Shown one piece after another: positions 56,414 to 64,000 of a DNA stretch of 64,000 bases. Position 1 is the first letter of the stretch; every line of letters begins with the position of its first letter. The stretch is from DATKWD01 sp035529695 (lineage in GTDB: Bacteria > Actinomycetota > Acidimicrobiia > Acidimicrobiales > Salinilacustritrichaceae): NCBI GenBank assembly GCA_035529695.1, contig DATKWD010000108.1, forward strand, positions 36,679 to 100,678, given 5' to 3'. The translations under genes were made by a program, and so were the position numbers. The notes beneath the pieces are model-generated. The model was given only the letters and a program-made list of their open reading frames with translations, did not search any database and was not told where the DNA came from.

Positions 56414-57784
56414 TTGAGCAACCGAACGAAATGGATGCGCATCCTTGCGCTCCTCATGATCTTTGCGCTCGCCGCCGCAGCCTGCGGCAGCGACTCCAGC
56501 GACGGCGAGACGTCGACGGCGCCGGAAGAGGACGAAGCACCTTCGGGCGACGTGAGGAACGTCATCGTGGTCGACAAGACCGTCGGCGGTGTCACCGCCG
56601 GCGACGACATCAGCGAGGCCATCACCCCGGCGGCGGGTGCCGACCGCGGCAACGTCGACGGCACGCTCACCATCGGGTCGGTCCTGCCCAGCTCGGGCGA
56701 CCTGGCCGTTCTTGGTGAGCCGATGAACAAGGCCGTCGAGTTGGCCATCGCCGACATCAACGAAGCCGGCGGTGTCCTCGACGGCGACGTCGTGCTCGAC
56801 GCTCGCGACTCCGGCACCGACGAGCAGGTGGCCTCGGACGCCGTCGACGGCCTCCTCGGAACACCCACCGACGTGATCGTCGGCGCGGCGTCCAGCCGCA
56901 TCAGCCTGTCGGTGATCGACAAGATCACCGGCGCCGGGGTGCCCGAGTGCTCTCCGTCGAACACCGGGCTCGACTTCACGACCTATGAGGACGGCGGCTA
57001 CTACTTCCGCACCGCTCCGCCTGACAACCTCCAGGCGAAGGTCATGGCCGACGAGTTGATCATCCCCGACGGCCCCGAGAGCGTGGCGATCATCGCCCTC
57101 GCCGACTCGTACGGCCAGGGCTTCGCAGGCGCTCTCGAGACCGAGCTCACCAACGCCGGTCTCGAAGTCCCCGCCAACATCCCCTACGACCCCAACGGCA
57201 CGAACTTCGACTCCGATGTGGCCGAGCTGGCCGACACCGGTGCCGACGCCTACGTGCTCTGGGGCTTCCCCGACACGGGCTCGACCATCCTGTCCGCGAT
57301 GATCGAGAACGGCATCGGCCCGGCCGACACCCAGATCTACGCTGGCGACGGCATGCAGAGCTCGAGCCTCGGCCAGCTGGTCGATCCGAGCAACCCGGCC
57401 ATCGTGGCCGGCATCAAGGGCACGGCGCCTTCGGCGGCACCGCCCGACGGTGAGCCGACGTTCCCCGACCGGTTCGCCGAGTTCGCACCCGGTGTCGACA
57501 CGATCTTCTCGGCCCACGCCTACGACTGCACGATCGTGTTCGCTCTTGCAGCCCTCGAGGCCGGCTCTGACGACCCGCTCGACATCGCGGGATCGATGAA
57601 TGCGGTCACCGAGGGGGGCGAGAAGTGCACCAACTTCGCCGACTGCAAGGCCCTCATCGAGGCCGGAACCGACATCGACTACGACGGTGCCTCCGGCGCC
57701 CTCGACTTCGTCAACGCCGGTGAGCCCGGCGCCGGTGCCTACGACATCTGGAACTTCAGCGACGAGACCGAACCCGCCGAGTAG
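56414..57784 (+). CDS. Branched-chain amino acid ABC transporter substrate-binding lipoprotein
   Basis: The 456-residue product has a lipoprotein signal (ILALLMIFALAAAAC, Cys24), an acidic linker, and a type 1 periplasmic-binding (Peripla_BP_6/LivK-like) domain with LTIGSVLPSSGDLAVLGEPMNKAVELAIADINEAGG and later GAASSRISLSVIDKITGAGVPECSPSNT. TTG 56414 is the likely start: GGAGG at 56404-56408 is five bases upstream, and this places the signal peptide normally; ATG 56402 would overlap that ribosome site. It faces the livFGMH operon tail to tail. Confidence 0.88.
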   Translation: MSNRTKWMRILALLMIFALAAAACGSDSSDGETSTAPEEDEAPSGDVRNVIVVDKTVGGVTAGDDISEAITPAAGADRGNVDGTLTIGSVLPSSGDLAVLGEPMNKAVELAIADINEAGGVLDGDVVLDARDSGTDEQVASDAVDGLLGTPTDVIVGAASSRISLSVIDKITGAGVPECSPSNTGLDFTTYEDGGYYFRTAPPDNLQAKVMADELIIPDGPESVAIIALADSYGQGFAGALETELTNAGLEVPANIPYDPNGTNFDSDVAELADTGADAYVLWGFPDTGSTILSAMIENGIGPADTQIYAGDGMQSSSLGQLVDPSNPAIVAGIKGTAPSAAPPDGEPTFPDRFAEFAPGVDTIFSAHAYDCTIVFALAALEAGSDDPLDIAGSMNAVTEGGEKCTNFADCKALIEAGTDIDYDGASGALDFVNAGEPGAGAYDIWNFSDETEPAE

Positions 57785-57815
57785 TCGACGACGGTCCTGA
57801 AGCAATCCTTGGCTC

Positions 57816-57847
57816 GACCCCCTGGCCTCCCCGGAGGACAGGGGGTC
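57816..57847. terminator. Bidirectional terminator between binding protein and livF
   Basis: GACCCCCTG (57816-57824) pairs with CAGGGGGTC (57839-57847), and inside CCTCC (57826-57830) pairs with GGAGG (57833-57837). The right arm overlaps the livF stop codon. Confidence 0.75.
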
Positions 57848-58589
57848 AGTCGTTTTCGGTTCGGATACGACTTCGAGCCAGCGTCCCGAGATACAGCTCG
57901 ATGACCTTCGGGTCGTCCAGGAGTTCGGCCCCCGTGCCGGTGTAGGCATTGGCGCCCTGATCGAGCACGTAGCCGCGATCGACGATCTCGAGACACCGGC
58001 GGGCGTTCTGTTCGACGATCAGGATCGCCACGCCGGCTTCGTTGATGTGGGTGATCCGACGAAACACCTCACCCTGGTTGGCGGGGGACAGGCCGGCCGA
58101 GGGCTCGTCGAGGAGGACCACCGACGGGTCCATCATCAGCGCCCGACCCAGTGCCACCATCTGTCGTTCTCCGCCGGAGAGCGACCCGGCCCGCTGCGAT
58201 CGGCGCTCACGAAGCAGGGGGAACAGCTCGGTGACGACCTCGAAGCGGTCGTCGAACACCGAGGGCCGCAGGAACGCTCCCATGGCCAGGTTCTCCGCCA
58301 CGGTGAGGCTCGGGAAGACGTTGTCGACCTGCGGGACGTAGCCGACGCCCCTCCCCACGAGTTCGTGGCCCTTCACCCCGGTGATGGGCTCACCCCTGAG
58401 TCGCGTCTCGCCGGACCGGATGTCGACCAGACCGAACATCGCCTTGAGCAGGGTGCTCTTGCCGGCGCCGTTGGGCCCGATGATCCCGACGACCTCACCC
58501 TCACCGAGGGTCAGGTCGCACCCGGTGAGGATGTCGACCCCTGGCACGTACCCGGCCACCACTGCGTCAGCTTCCAACAGAGCGCTCAC
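57846..58589 (-). CDS. livF: Branched-chain amino acid ABC transporter ATP-binding protein
   Basis: The 247-residue ABC ATPase has Walker A IIGPNGAGKSTLLKAMFGLVD near residue 37, the Q-loop VPQVDNVFPSLTVAENL, signature SLSGGERQMVALGRALMMDPS near 142, and DEPSAGLSPANQGEVF. The size and motifs match LivF. It is the last gene of the livHMG-F run, separated from livG by 141 GC-rich bases. Confidence 0.92.
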   Translation of the reverse strand: MSALLEADAVVAGYVPGVDILTGCDLTLGEGEVVGIIGPNGAGKSTLLKAMFGLVDIRSGETRLRGEPITGVKGHELVGRGVGYVPQVDNVFPSLTVAENLAMGAFLRPSVFDDRFEVVTELFPLLRERRSQRAGSLSGGERQMVALGRALMMDPSVVLLDEPSAGLSPANQGEVFRRITHINEAGVAILIVEQNARRCLEIVDRGYVLDQGANAYTGTGAELLDDPKVIELYLGTLARSRIRTEND

Positions 58590-58730
58590 GTCAGATCCCC
58601 GACACAGAGCACGGCCGAGGAGGCACGAGAAGGCCGACCAACCCCTGCCCGGACGTCAGCAGGAAGCGCGAGCGCGTGACGAGCCGGCGAGCGGCCGCAG
58701 CAGGACGGGGCCGGCAGCGGGAGGAACGGC
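58590..58730. other. livG-livF spacer
   Basis: A GC-rich 141-base gap inside the otherwise tight liv operon. No promoter, hairpin or coding sequence can be supported; short open frames here are arginine-rich and non-coding in character. Confidence 0.5.
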
Positions 58731-59522
58731 TCATGAGGAGACTCCGAGGTAGGCCTCGATGACGGCATCGTTGGCGGCGACCGCGCTCGACACGCCTTCG
58801 GCGATCACCGAGCCCTGGGCGAGGCACACCACCCAGTCGCTGATCTCAGCGACGACATCCATGTCGTGCTCGACGAACACGATGGTCATGCCCTCGTCGC
58901 GCAGCGCCTTGACGTGCTCGAGCAGTGACTGGGTGAGGGCCGGGTTCACACCGGCCATGGGCTCGTCGAGCATCAGCACCCGCGGCTCGGTCATGAGCGC
59001 ACGAGCCATCTCGAGCAGCTTGCGCTGCCCCCCGGACAACGTGCCGGCGTATTCGTCGCGAAGGTGGTCGAGCTTGAAACGGTCGAGCAGGTCGTCGGCC
59101 CGCCGTTCGCTGGCCCGCTCTTCGGACCGCCAGAAATGAGGGAACAGGGCGAACGCAATGCGCTCGCCGCGCTGGTCGACCGCTGCCAGCTTCATGTTCT
59201 CGAGCACCGTCATCCGAGACAACGACTTGGTGAGTTGGAAGGTCCGCACCATCCCGAGTCGAGCGATCCGTGCGGGTGAGCGCCCTGACAGCTCACGCCC
59301 GTCGAGGTTCCACCGTCCACGGTCGGGCCGGTCGAATCCGGTGAGCTGGTTGAACAGTGTCGTCTTGCCGGCTCCGTTGGGTCCGATCAGCGCCGTGATG
59401 GCGCCGCGCTGGAACTCGAGGTGATCGACACTGACGGCTCGGAGGCCACCGAAGGCCTTCACGACGCCGTCGACGACGACGATGGGGTCGGGCTTGGGCA
59501 CGCCGATGGCCGGATCGACCAT
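58731..59522 (-). CDS. livG: Branched-chain amino acid ABC transporter ATP-binding protein
   Basis: The 263-residue ATPase has Walker A LIGPNGAGKTTLFNQLTGFDRPDRG near residue 46, Q-loop GMVRTFQLTKSLSRMTVLENM, signature TLSGGQRKLLEMARALMTEPR near 160, DEPMAGVNPAL, and FVEHDMDVVAEISD. The pattern and C-terminal tail match LivG. ATG 59522 is the likely start, eight bases after the livM stop. Confidence 0.9.
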   Translation of the reverse strand: MVDPAIGVPKPDPIVVVDGVVKAFGGLRAVSVDHLEFQRGAITALIGPNGAGKTTLFNQLTGFDRPDRGRWNLDGRELSGRSPARIARLGMVRTFQLTKSLSRMTVLENMKLAAVDQRGERIAFALFPHFWRSEERASERRADDLLDRFKLDHLRDEYAGTLSGGQRKLLEMARALMTEPRVLMLDEPMAGVNPALTQSLLEHVKALRDEGMTIVFVEHDMDVVAEISDWVVCLAQGSVIAEGVSSAVAANDAVIEAYLGVSS

Positions 59523-59529
59523 CGAGAGG

Positions 59530-60519
59530 TCAACGGTCGACAAGACGCACCTCGTCACGGTCACCGAGCATGCCCTGGGGCCGGAACGCCATGAGCAACA
59601 TCAACGCCAGCCCCACCAGGGCGAACCGGATGGCACCCAGGTCGGTCGTGTCGATCCATCGCGAGAAGAACAACTCGTTGGCGATGCCGTCACGGAGAAA
59701 GCTGTCGACGAAGGAGAGGGTGAACCAGAACGTGATCGCGCCGACCACCGGCCCGAGGGAGGTTCCGGCACCACCGAGGATCATGATCAAGAACGCGAAG
59801 AACGTGACATTGGCGGTGTAGGCGTCCGGGTTGACCGACTGCTGGTCGAATGCCAGCAACATGCCCGCGAACGAGCCGATCACTCCGCCGAGCACGAGGC
59901 TCTGGAGCTTGAAGGACACCACGTCCTTGCCCAGGGCGCGAGCCGCGTCCTCGTCCTCGCGGATGGCCTTCAGCACTCGACCCCAGGGGCTCCGGGCCAG
60001 GCCGGCCACGAGCAGCGACATGAGCGCAACGAGGCCCCAGCCCACGAGGATCACCCACAGCTGCCGGTTGCTGAAGCTGAGGCGCCCCCAGCCGTAGAGG
60101 CCCTGGTTGATCGGGTTGAGATCGTAGAAGTCGCCGGCGAAGCGCTGGATCCCGAACACCCCGTTGGTCAAGGGTTCGACCGACCTCGCGCGCGCGGTCA
60201 ATCGCAGGATCTCGGCCGTGGCGATGGTGACGATGGCGAGGTAGTCAGCGCGTAGCCGAAGCGTCGGCAACCCGAGCAGGAGGCCGAGCATCACGGCGGC
60301 GAGGACCCCGACGAGCACCCCCAGCCACAACGATCCACCCTGGTCGACGGTGATGGCCGCACCGTACGCGCCCACCAGCATGAACCCGACCTGCCCGAAG
60401 TTGAGCAGGCCGGTGTAGCCGTAGTGCACGTTCAGGCCGATGGCCGCCAGCGCGAACGCGGCCGCCGGCACGCCAACGGCCGAGCGGGTGGCGTCGATGA
60501 AGATCTGCGACCAGTCCAT
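59530..60519 (-). CDS. livM: Branched-chain amino acid ABC transporter permease (LivM type)
   Basis: The 329-residue membrane protein has about ten hydrophobic segments and the LivM features GLNVHYGYTGLLNFGQVGFMLVGAYGAA and the cytoplasmic loop SPWGRVLKAIREDEDAARALGKDV near residue 190. It forms the translocation channel with LivH. It overlaps livH by one base (TGATG). Confidence 0.92.
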   Translation of the reverse strand: MDWSQIFIDATRSAVGVPAAAFALAAIGLNVHYGYTGLLNFGQVGFMLVGAYGAAITVDQGGSLWLGVLVGVLAAVMLGLLLGLPTLRLRADYLAIVTIATAEILRLTARARSVEPLTNGVFGIQRFAGDFYDLNPINQGLYGWGRLSFSNRQLWVILVGWGLVALMSLLVAGLARSPWGRVLKAIREDEDAARALGKDVVSFKLQSLVLGGVIGSFAGMLLAFDQQSVNPDAYTANVTFFAFLIMILGGAGTSLGPVVGAITFWFTLSFVDSFLRDGIANELFFSRWIDTTDLGAIRFALVGLALMLLMAFRPQGMLGDRDEVRLVDR

Positions 60520-61850
60520 CAGCCGATCCTCTCGGCTCGCCCGAAGATGCCCTGAGGCCGGACGAGCAGCACCAGGATCAACGCACCCAGGGCGAACACC
60601 AGCTTGAACTCAGACGAGACCCAGTACGTCGAGACCTGCGACACGAGTCCGATCACCATGCCGCCGGCCATTGCGCCGAAGGCGGTGCCGAGCCCGCCGA
60701 GGATGACCGCGGCGAACATCAGAAGCAGCAACGCGAACCCCATGTCCCACGTCACCGCTTCAGTGACCCCCTGCAGCACGCCTCCGAGAGCCGCCAGCGC
60801 CGCCCCGAGGACCCAGGTGAAGAGGATGACCCGTTCGACGTCGATGCCCGACGACTCGGCCAGGTCGCGGTTGTCTGCGACGGCGCGCATGGCCGTACCG
60901 ATGCGCGTCTTCACCAGGAGCAGACCCACGGCCACCAACACGGTCAGGGCGATCGCCGTGATCACGTAGTCCTTGGCCGGGAGGCTGATCGGACCGACCT
61001 CGAAGCTGCGCTGGATGGTGAAGTCCCGGTAGGGGCGGCTGGCCCCGCCGTACACGATCAACAAGATGTGACGGATGAACAGCGACAGCCCGATGGCCAC
61101 CACGAGCAGCGTGATGCCGCCGATCTTCCGGCGCCGCAGCGGCCGCCACAACCCGACCTCGAGACCTCCGCCCAGCAGTCCGGCGATGGGCATGGCGAGC
61201 AGCGTCGCCCACACCAGCCACAGTTGGGGGCCGCCGGTCGCCGCGTTCAGGAACCATGCAGCGATCGCTCCGAAGGCGACCAACTCGCCGTGGGCGAAGT
61301 TGACGAGACCGGTGACCCCGAAGATCAGGCTCAGCCCGAGGGCCGCCAGTGCGATGATCGCACCGAACTTGATCCCGCCGGCCACGAGGTTGATGAACCG
61401 TTCGAAGTCCGAGCCACCCCCTCCGACGCGCTCGCCGAGCAGGAAACGGACGACCTTGGCCTGGCCCTCGTCGACCGACACCGCGACGAGCGTGGCCCGG
61501 TCGTCGTCCCGCAGGGTCACCCCCTCGGGCAGGGTGGAGACATCGAGGGCGACGTCGAACCGTCCGGGCTCCTCGACTGCGACGGTCCAGGATCCTTCGT
61601 CATCGGAGGTGGCCGTGCCGATTTCTGCACCGTTGGCATCGGTCACGACGATCACGACGCCCGGCACGACGAGATCCTCGTCGGTGTCGGCGTCCTTGGT
61701 GGTCAGCGTCCCTCCGACGGACTGGCCGGGGGTCTGGGTGGCCCCGGGTTCGTCGGTCTGGCCGAGAGCCGGCGATGCGGTCGCCATCGAGACGGTCACG
61801 AGCGTCACGCAGACGAGCAACGCTCGCACGAACCCCCGCCGGATGGCCAT
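60519..61850 (-). CDS. livH: Branched-chain amino acid ABC transporter permease (LivH type) with an extra N-terminal extracellular domain
   Basis: The 443-residue protein has a cleavable signal (LLVCVTLVTVSMATASPALGQ, end about residue 30) and an extracellular beta-sandwich like a carboxypeptidase regulatory (CnaB-type) domain (about 45-135, with VVIVVTDANGAEIGTATSDDEGSWTVAVEEPGRFDV), then a typical LivH permease with ALAALGLSLIFGVTGLVNFAHGELVAFGAI near 175 and MRAVADNRDLAESSGIDVERVILFTW near 325. LivH alone is about 300 residues. The start ATG 61850 follows TACACT by nine bases. Confidence 0.9.
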   Translation of the reverse strand: MAIRRGFVRALLVCVTLVTVSMATASPALGQTDEPGATQTPGQSVGGTLTTKDADTDEDLVVPGVVIVVTDANGAEIGTATSDDEGSWTVAVEEPGRFDVALDVSTLPEGVTLRDDDRATLVAVSVDEGQAKVVRFLLGERVGGGGSDFERFINLVAGGIKFGAIIALAALGLSLIFGVTGLVNFAHGELVAFGAIAAWFLNAATGGPQLWLVWATLLAMPIAGLLGGGLEVGLWRPLRRRKIGGITLLVVAIGLSLFIRHILLIVYGGASRPYRDFTIQRSFEVGPISLPAKDYVITAIALTVLVAVGLLLVKTRIGTAMRAVADNRDLAESSGIDVERVILFTWVLGAALAALGGVLQGVTEAVTWDMGFALLLLMFAAVILGGLGTAFGAMAGGMVIGLVSQVSTYWVSSEFKLVFALGALILVLLVRPQGIFGRAERIG

Positions 61851-61859
61851 CGGGCGCCG

Positions 61860-61865
61860 AGTGTA
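61860..61865 (-). promoter_or_regulatory. Leaderless -10 of livH
   Basis: TACACT on the minus strand, nine bases before ATG 61850. Confidence 0.5.
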
Positions 61866-61871
61866 GGAGGT

Positions 61872-62555
61872 CTAGGCGATGCCGACTGCGGTGCACACGT
61901 CATCGACGTCGCCGACCATGCCGGTGATGAACGGACCGAACTCGGCGTACTTGGCCGATGCCTCGTCGAAGCGCATCGTGTAGACGACTTCCTTGAGGTC
62001 GTCGGGGTGCTGGGCGAAGAGGGTCACACCCCACTCGAAGTCGTCGAGTCCGGTCGAGCCGGTGATCAGCTGGACGATCCGCCCGCGGAACTTGCGGCCC
62101 GATGCGCCGTGTTCGTACATCAGGTCCTTGCGGTCGTCGAAGGGCAGCTCGAACCAGTTCTGCTCGGGATCGCGCCGCTTCGACATCGGGTAGAAGCAGA
62201 ACGACGTCATGCCCTCGGGCGGAAGCACTGGATGGAGCCTGGCCTGCTTCATCTCGTCGGGGACACCTGCCGCATACTCCGACAGCTCCGTCAGCGAGAC
62301 GTAGCTGTCGACGACGTCGAGCCCAGCGCCCTGGAGTTCGGTCTGGAGCCGACGGAGCCGCCACAGATCGATGCCGACCGCCATGACGCCCAGATCGGCC
62401 TTGTGGCCGAGGGTGGCGACCGTGACGACCTGGTGGTCATCGGCGACACATCCCTTGACCGCGGCGTGGATCGCCTGTCGGTCGGCGTGCGCAGTCGGGC
62501 GGCAGAACAGGTGGAGGACGCCGAGTCCGATCGATGGCTGAGCGGGTGCGGGCAT
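61872..62555 (-). CDS. chdC: Coproheme decarboxylase
   Basis: The 227-residue chlorite-dismutase-family protein matches ChdC (HemQ), which converts coproheme to heme b. The reactive Tyr is in SFCFYPMSKRRDPEQNWFELPFDDRKDLMYEH near residue 122, with the proximal His at the end of that segment (MYEHGASGRKFRGRIVQLITGSTGLDDFEWGVTLFA). ChdC rather than chlorite dismutase is supported by the YPMSKRR motif and by hemE-hemY in the window. The ATG at 62555 follows TACACT by seven bases. Confidence 0.93.
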   Translation of the reverse strand: MPAPAQPSIGLGVLHLFCRPTAHADRQAIHAAVKGCVADDHQVVTVATLGHKADLGVMAVGIDLWRLRRLQTELQGAGLDVVDSYVSLTELSEYAAGVPDEMKQARLHPVLPPEGMTSFCFYPMSKRRDPEQNWFELPFDDRKDLMYEHGASGRKFRGRIVQLITGSTGLDDFEWGVTLFAQHPDDLKEVVYTMRFDEASAKYAEFGPFITGMVGDVDDVCTAVGIA

Positions 62556-62562
62556 GGAGACG

Positions 62563-62568
62563 AGTGTA
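62563..62568 (-). promoter_or_regulatory. Leaderless -10 of chdC
   Basis: TACACT on the minus strand, seven bases before ATG 62555. Confidence 0.55.
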
Positions 62569-62612
62569 GGGACCGACTCTGGTGGGCCCTCAGCCGGACC
62601 ATCGACCGCGGG

Positions 62613-63422
62613 TCACCGTCGGTCGAGATCTGCGGGCGAGTACACATTCGCTGCACCGCCGCGAGCGAAGCCGACGAGCGTCAGACCGCCCCGGCGGGCC
62701 GCCTGGACTGCGAGCGCCGAGGGCGCGGACACCGCGACAAGCGTGCCGAACCCGGCGGCCCACGCCTTCTGGACCAGTTCGAAGCTCGCCCGACCGCTCA
62801 CGAACAGGCCCTGCCCGGACGCGGGAAGCGCCCCGTCGAGAAGCAGGCGACCCACCACCTTGTCGACGGCATTGTGGCGTCCGATGTCCTCGCGCACGTG
62901 GCCGATCTCGCCCGCTCCGTCGAACGACGCCGCCGCGTGCACGGCTCCGGTGGCCTGGAACAAGGGCTGGCGCTCCGCCATCTCGTGGGCCACGCCGATC
63001 ACGATCTGGAAGTCGAGCGGTGCCGCAGGAGGGAGCGGATCGAGCCGACCGGCGAGATCGTCGAGAGCCGTGGTGCCACACATCCCGCACGACGACGACA
63101 TGACCCCGATACGGGGTTCGGCTGCCGGGGCCTTTCCACCGGTCTCGACGGTCACGACGTTGAATTCGCTGTCGACCGCCGACCCGGTCGCGCAGTAACG
63201 GCACCGAACCACCGGCGCCCCTCCGAGGAGCCCGTCGCCGTGACACAGCCCGACTGCCAACTCGAAGTCGTCTCCGGGAGTTCGCATGGTCGTCGCGACC
63301 CGCACGCCGTCGAGCCTGACTTCGAGTGGTTCCTCGACGATCAGCTCGTCGGGTGCGCGAGTACGCGAGCCGTCCGCGAGGAGACGGTGGGTGAGCATCC
63401 GCGCCGTCCTGCCTCGAGCCAT
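62613..63422 (-). CDS. fdhD: Formate dehydrogenase accessory sulfurtransferase
   Basis: FdhD hands sulfur from IscS to the molybdenum cofactor of formate dehydrogenase. The 269-residue product has the conserved CxxC in SSSCGMCGTTALDDL near residue 122, an FATGAVHAAASFD-type segment near 165, EDIGRHNAVDKVVGRLLLDG near 187, and VSGRASFELVQKAWAAGFGTLVAVSAPSALAV near 215. ATG 63422 follows TACAGT by nine bases. No formate dehydrogenase gene lies in the window; many such enzymes use selenocysteine. Confidence 0.95.
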   Translation of the reverse strand: MARGRTARMLTHRLLADGSRTRAPDELIVEEPLEVRLDGVRVATTMRTPGDDFELAVGLCHGDGLLGGAPVVRCRYCATGSAVDSEFNVVTVETGGKAPAAEPRIGVMSSSCGMCGTTALDDLAGRLDPLPPAAPLDFQIVIGVAHEMAERQPLFQATGAVHAAASFDGAGEIGHVREDIGRHNAVDKVVGRLLLDGALPASGQGLFVSGRASFELVQKAWAAGFGTLVAVSAPSALAVQAARRGGLTLVGFARGGAANVYSPADLDRR

Positions 63423-63431
63423 GCCCCAACG

Positions 63432-63437
63432 ACTGTA
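63432..63437 (-). promoter_or_regulatory. Leaderless -10 of fdhD
   Basis: TACAGT on the minus strand, nine bases before ATG 63422. Confidence 0.45.
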
Positions 63438-63558
63438 GATGGGCCAGCCCAGCAAGACGCCGGCCGGCGGAGAGGCGCGGCTGCCCGCAGCACGGACATG
63501 CCAACGAGCACGGCCATCGTGATCGCACGGTCGGCGGGCATCGGGTGATTTCCAGGAC

Positions 63559-63613
63559 TGCGTTGGCGTCGATCTCGCCAACGCAGAACGCCGCCCCATC
63601 CGGGGCGGCGTTC
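63559..63613 (-). terminator. Tandem hairpins downstream of groEL
   Basis: First hairpin GAACGCCGCCCC (63586-63597) / GGGGCGGCGTTC (63602-63613) with a four-base loop, then TGCGTTGGCG (63559-63568) / CGCCAACGCA (63576-63585). Both are perfect. They lie in the 220-base gap between groEL and fdhD. Confidence 0.75.
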
Positions 63614-63642
63614 TCGTCGAGCTCGTCCTCGGTGGGAGGTGG

Positions 63643-64000
63643 CTAGAAGTCCTCCATACCGCCCGGCATGCCGCCTGCGTGGTCCTCGGCAGGCTGGTCG
63701 GCGATCACGGCTTCGGTGGTGAGGAACAACGCCGCGATCGACGCTGCATTCTGGAGCGCCGAGCGGGTCACCTTGGCGGCGTCGATGATTCCAGCCGCAG
63801 TGAGGTCCTCGTACTCGCCGGTGGCCGCATTGAGACCTTCGGAGGCCCCTTCGAGTTCGCGGACCCGTGCGACGACGACGCCACCCTCGAGACCTGCGTT
63901 GACGGCGATCTGGGTCAGCGGGGCCTCGAGCGCCCGGGCAACGATGCGGGCGCCGGTGGCCTCGTCGGCCGAGAGGCCTTCGGCGGCAGCGAGCACGCTG
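63643..64000 (-). CDS. groEL: Chaperonin GroEL, C-terminal part (5' cut by window edge)
   Basis: The 119 visible residues are the C-terminal equatorial domain of GroEL, with ARIVARALEAPLTQIAVNAGLEGGVVVARV, a DLTAAGIIDAAKVTRSALQNAASIAALFLTTEAVIADQP segment that binds nucleotide and contacts, and the Gly-Met-rich tail GGMPGGMEDF. GroEL folds proteins with GroES in the cytosol. A Gly-Met tail, rather than a His-rich one, marks the general housekeeping copy. Confidence 0.96.
   Translation of the reverse strand, partial: SVLAAAEGLSADEATGARIVARALEAPLTQIAVNAGLEGGVVVARVRELEGASEGLNAATGEYEDLTAAGIIDAAKVTRSALQNAASIAALFLTTEAVIADQPAEDHAGGMPGGMEDF

Noticed and set aside
58590..58730. Small minus-strand open frame between livG and livF
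   Set aside because: Arg-rich, out of step with family start sites, and overlapping livG; best read as a spacer.
1..64000. tRNA, rRNA, CRISPR, prophage or insertion sequence
   Set aside because: No cloverleaf-like sequence in any intergenic gap, no spaced direct-repeat array, no transposase or phage protein in either strand.

Overview
The window is high-GC, densely packed bacterial chromosome from an actinobacterium, most likely class Acidimicrobiia (Ilumatobacter-like). This placement is an inference from gene families: a long actinobacterial-type Lhr helicase, a HelD RNA polymerase-recycling ATPase, an Eis-like acetyltransferase, a class E sortase, coproporphyrin-route heme genes (hemE, hemY/cgoX, chdC), DUF427 and DUF4395 proteins, and a PII/GlnD/AmtB operon. 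I see no tRNA, rRNA, CRISPR array, prophage or insertion sequence, and no gene-free stretch over 300 bases. Composition and codon use look uniform, so this reads as core chromosome rather than a transferred island.

Layout: 0-7 kb holds a cut-off methyltransferase, lhr, a sucrase/ferredoxin-like protein and a VIT1-type transporter. 7-12.7 kb holds an O-methyltransferase, a membrane-anchored sulfite-oxidase-like molybdoenzyme, helD and a patatin. 12.9-18.7 kb is hemE-hemY-sortase-lnt, then dtd (antisense overlap with lnt) and an aldose epimerase. 19.5-23.8 kb is an uncharacterised glycosyltransferase / methyltransferase / prenyltransferase-fold / methyltransferase / GtrA block. 23.9-30.8 kb has tesB, a thioredoxin-like plus DUF4395 membrane pair, a lytic transglycosylase lipoprotein, and a SNF2 helicase operon. 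30.9-43.5 kb carries eis-like, SDR, zinc-ribbon beta-propeller, lactate-oxidase-like, CoA-transferase, a CBS-citrate synthase fusion, PhyH, PAC2, NUDIX, a probable selenoprotein and a methyltransferase. 43.6-47.5 kb is amtB-glnB-glnD. 47.6-53.9 kb holds an acyl-ACP desaturase, a CoA-disulfide-reductase-like flavoprotein, small unknown genes, DUF427, an acyl-CoA ligase and alaX. 54-61.9 kb has two amino acid ABC transporters (a polar one, and a branched-chain one whose binding protein and permease/ATPase genes converge). 61.9-64 kb has chdC, fdhD and the 3' end of groEL.

The most notable item is a gene at 41932..42933 (minus) whose reading frame is interrupted only by an in-frame TGA at the first position of a thioredoxin-type U-G-C motif. 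A bulged hairpin of bacterial SECIS shape follows at the expected distance, so it looks like a selenocysteine thioredoxin-like protein. fdhD, a formate dehydrogenase maturation gene, lies in the same window; formate dehydrogenases often use selenocysteine.

A second window-wide pattern is a TAnnnT hexamer ending 5-10 bases (mostly 6-9) before the start codon of about 20 genes that begin transcription units, with no Shine-Dalgarno between. This points to pervasive leaderless transcription, and it helped decide many start codons below. Other unusual structure includes a perfect 15-bp inverted repeat bracketing a permease start codon, two diverged 76-nt copies of an intergenic element, a palindromic repeat inside lhr, an operator-like palindrome over the desaturase promoter, a serine at the expected catalytic cysteine position of Lnt, and a LivH-type permease with an extra extracellular domain.
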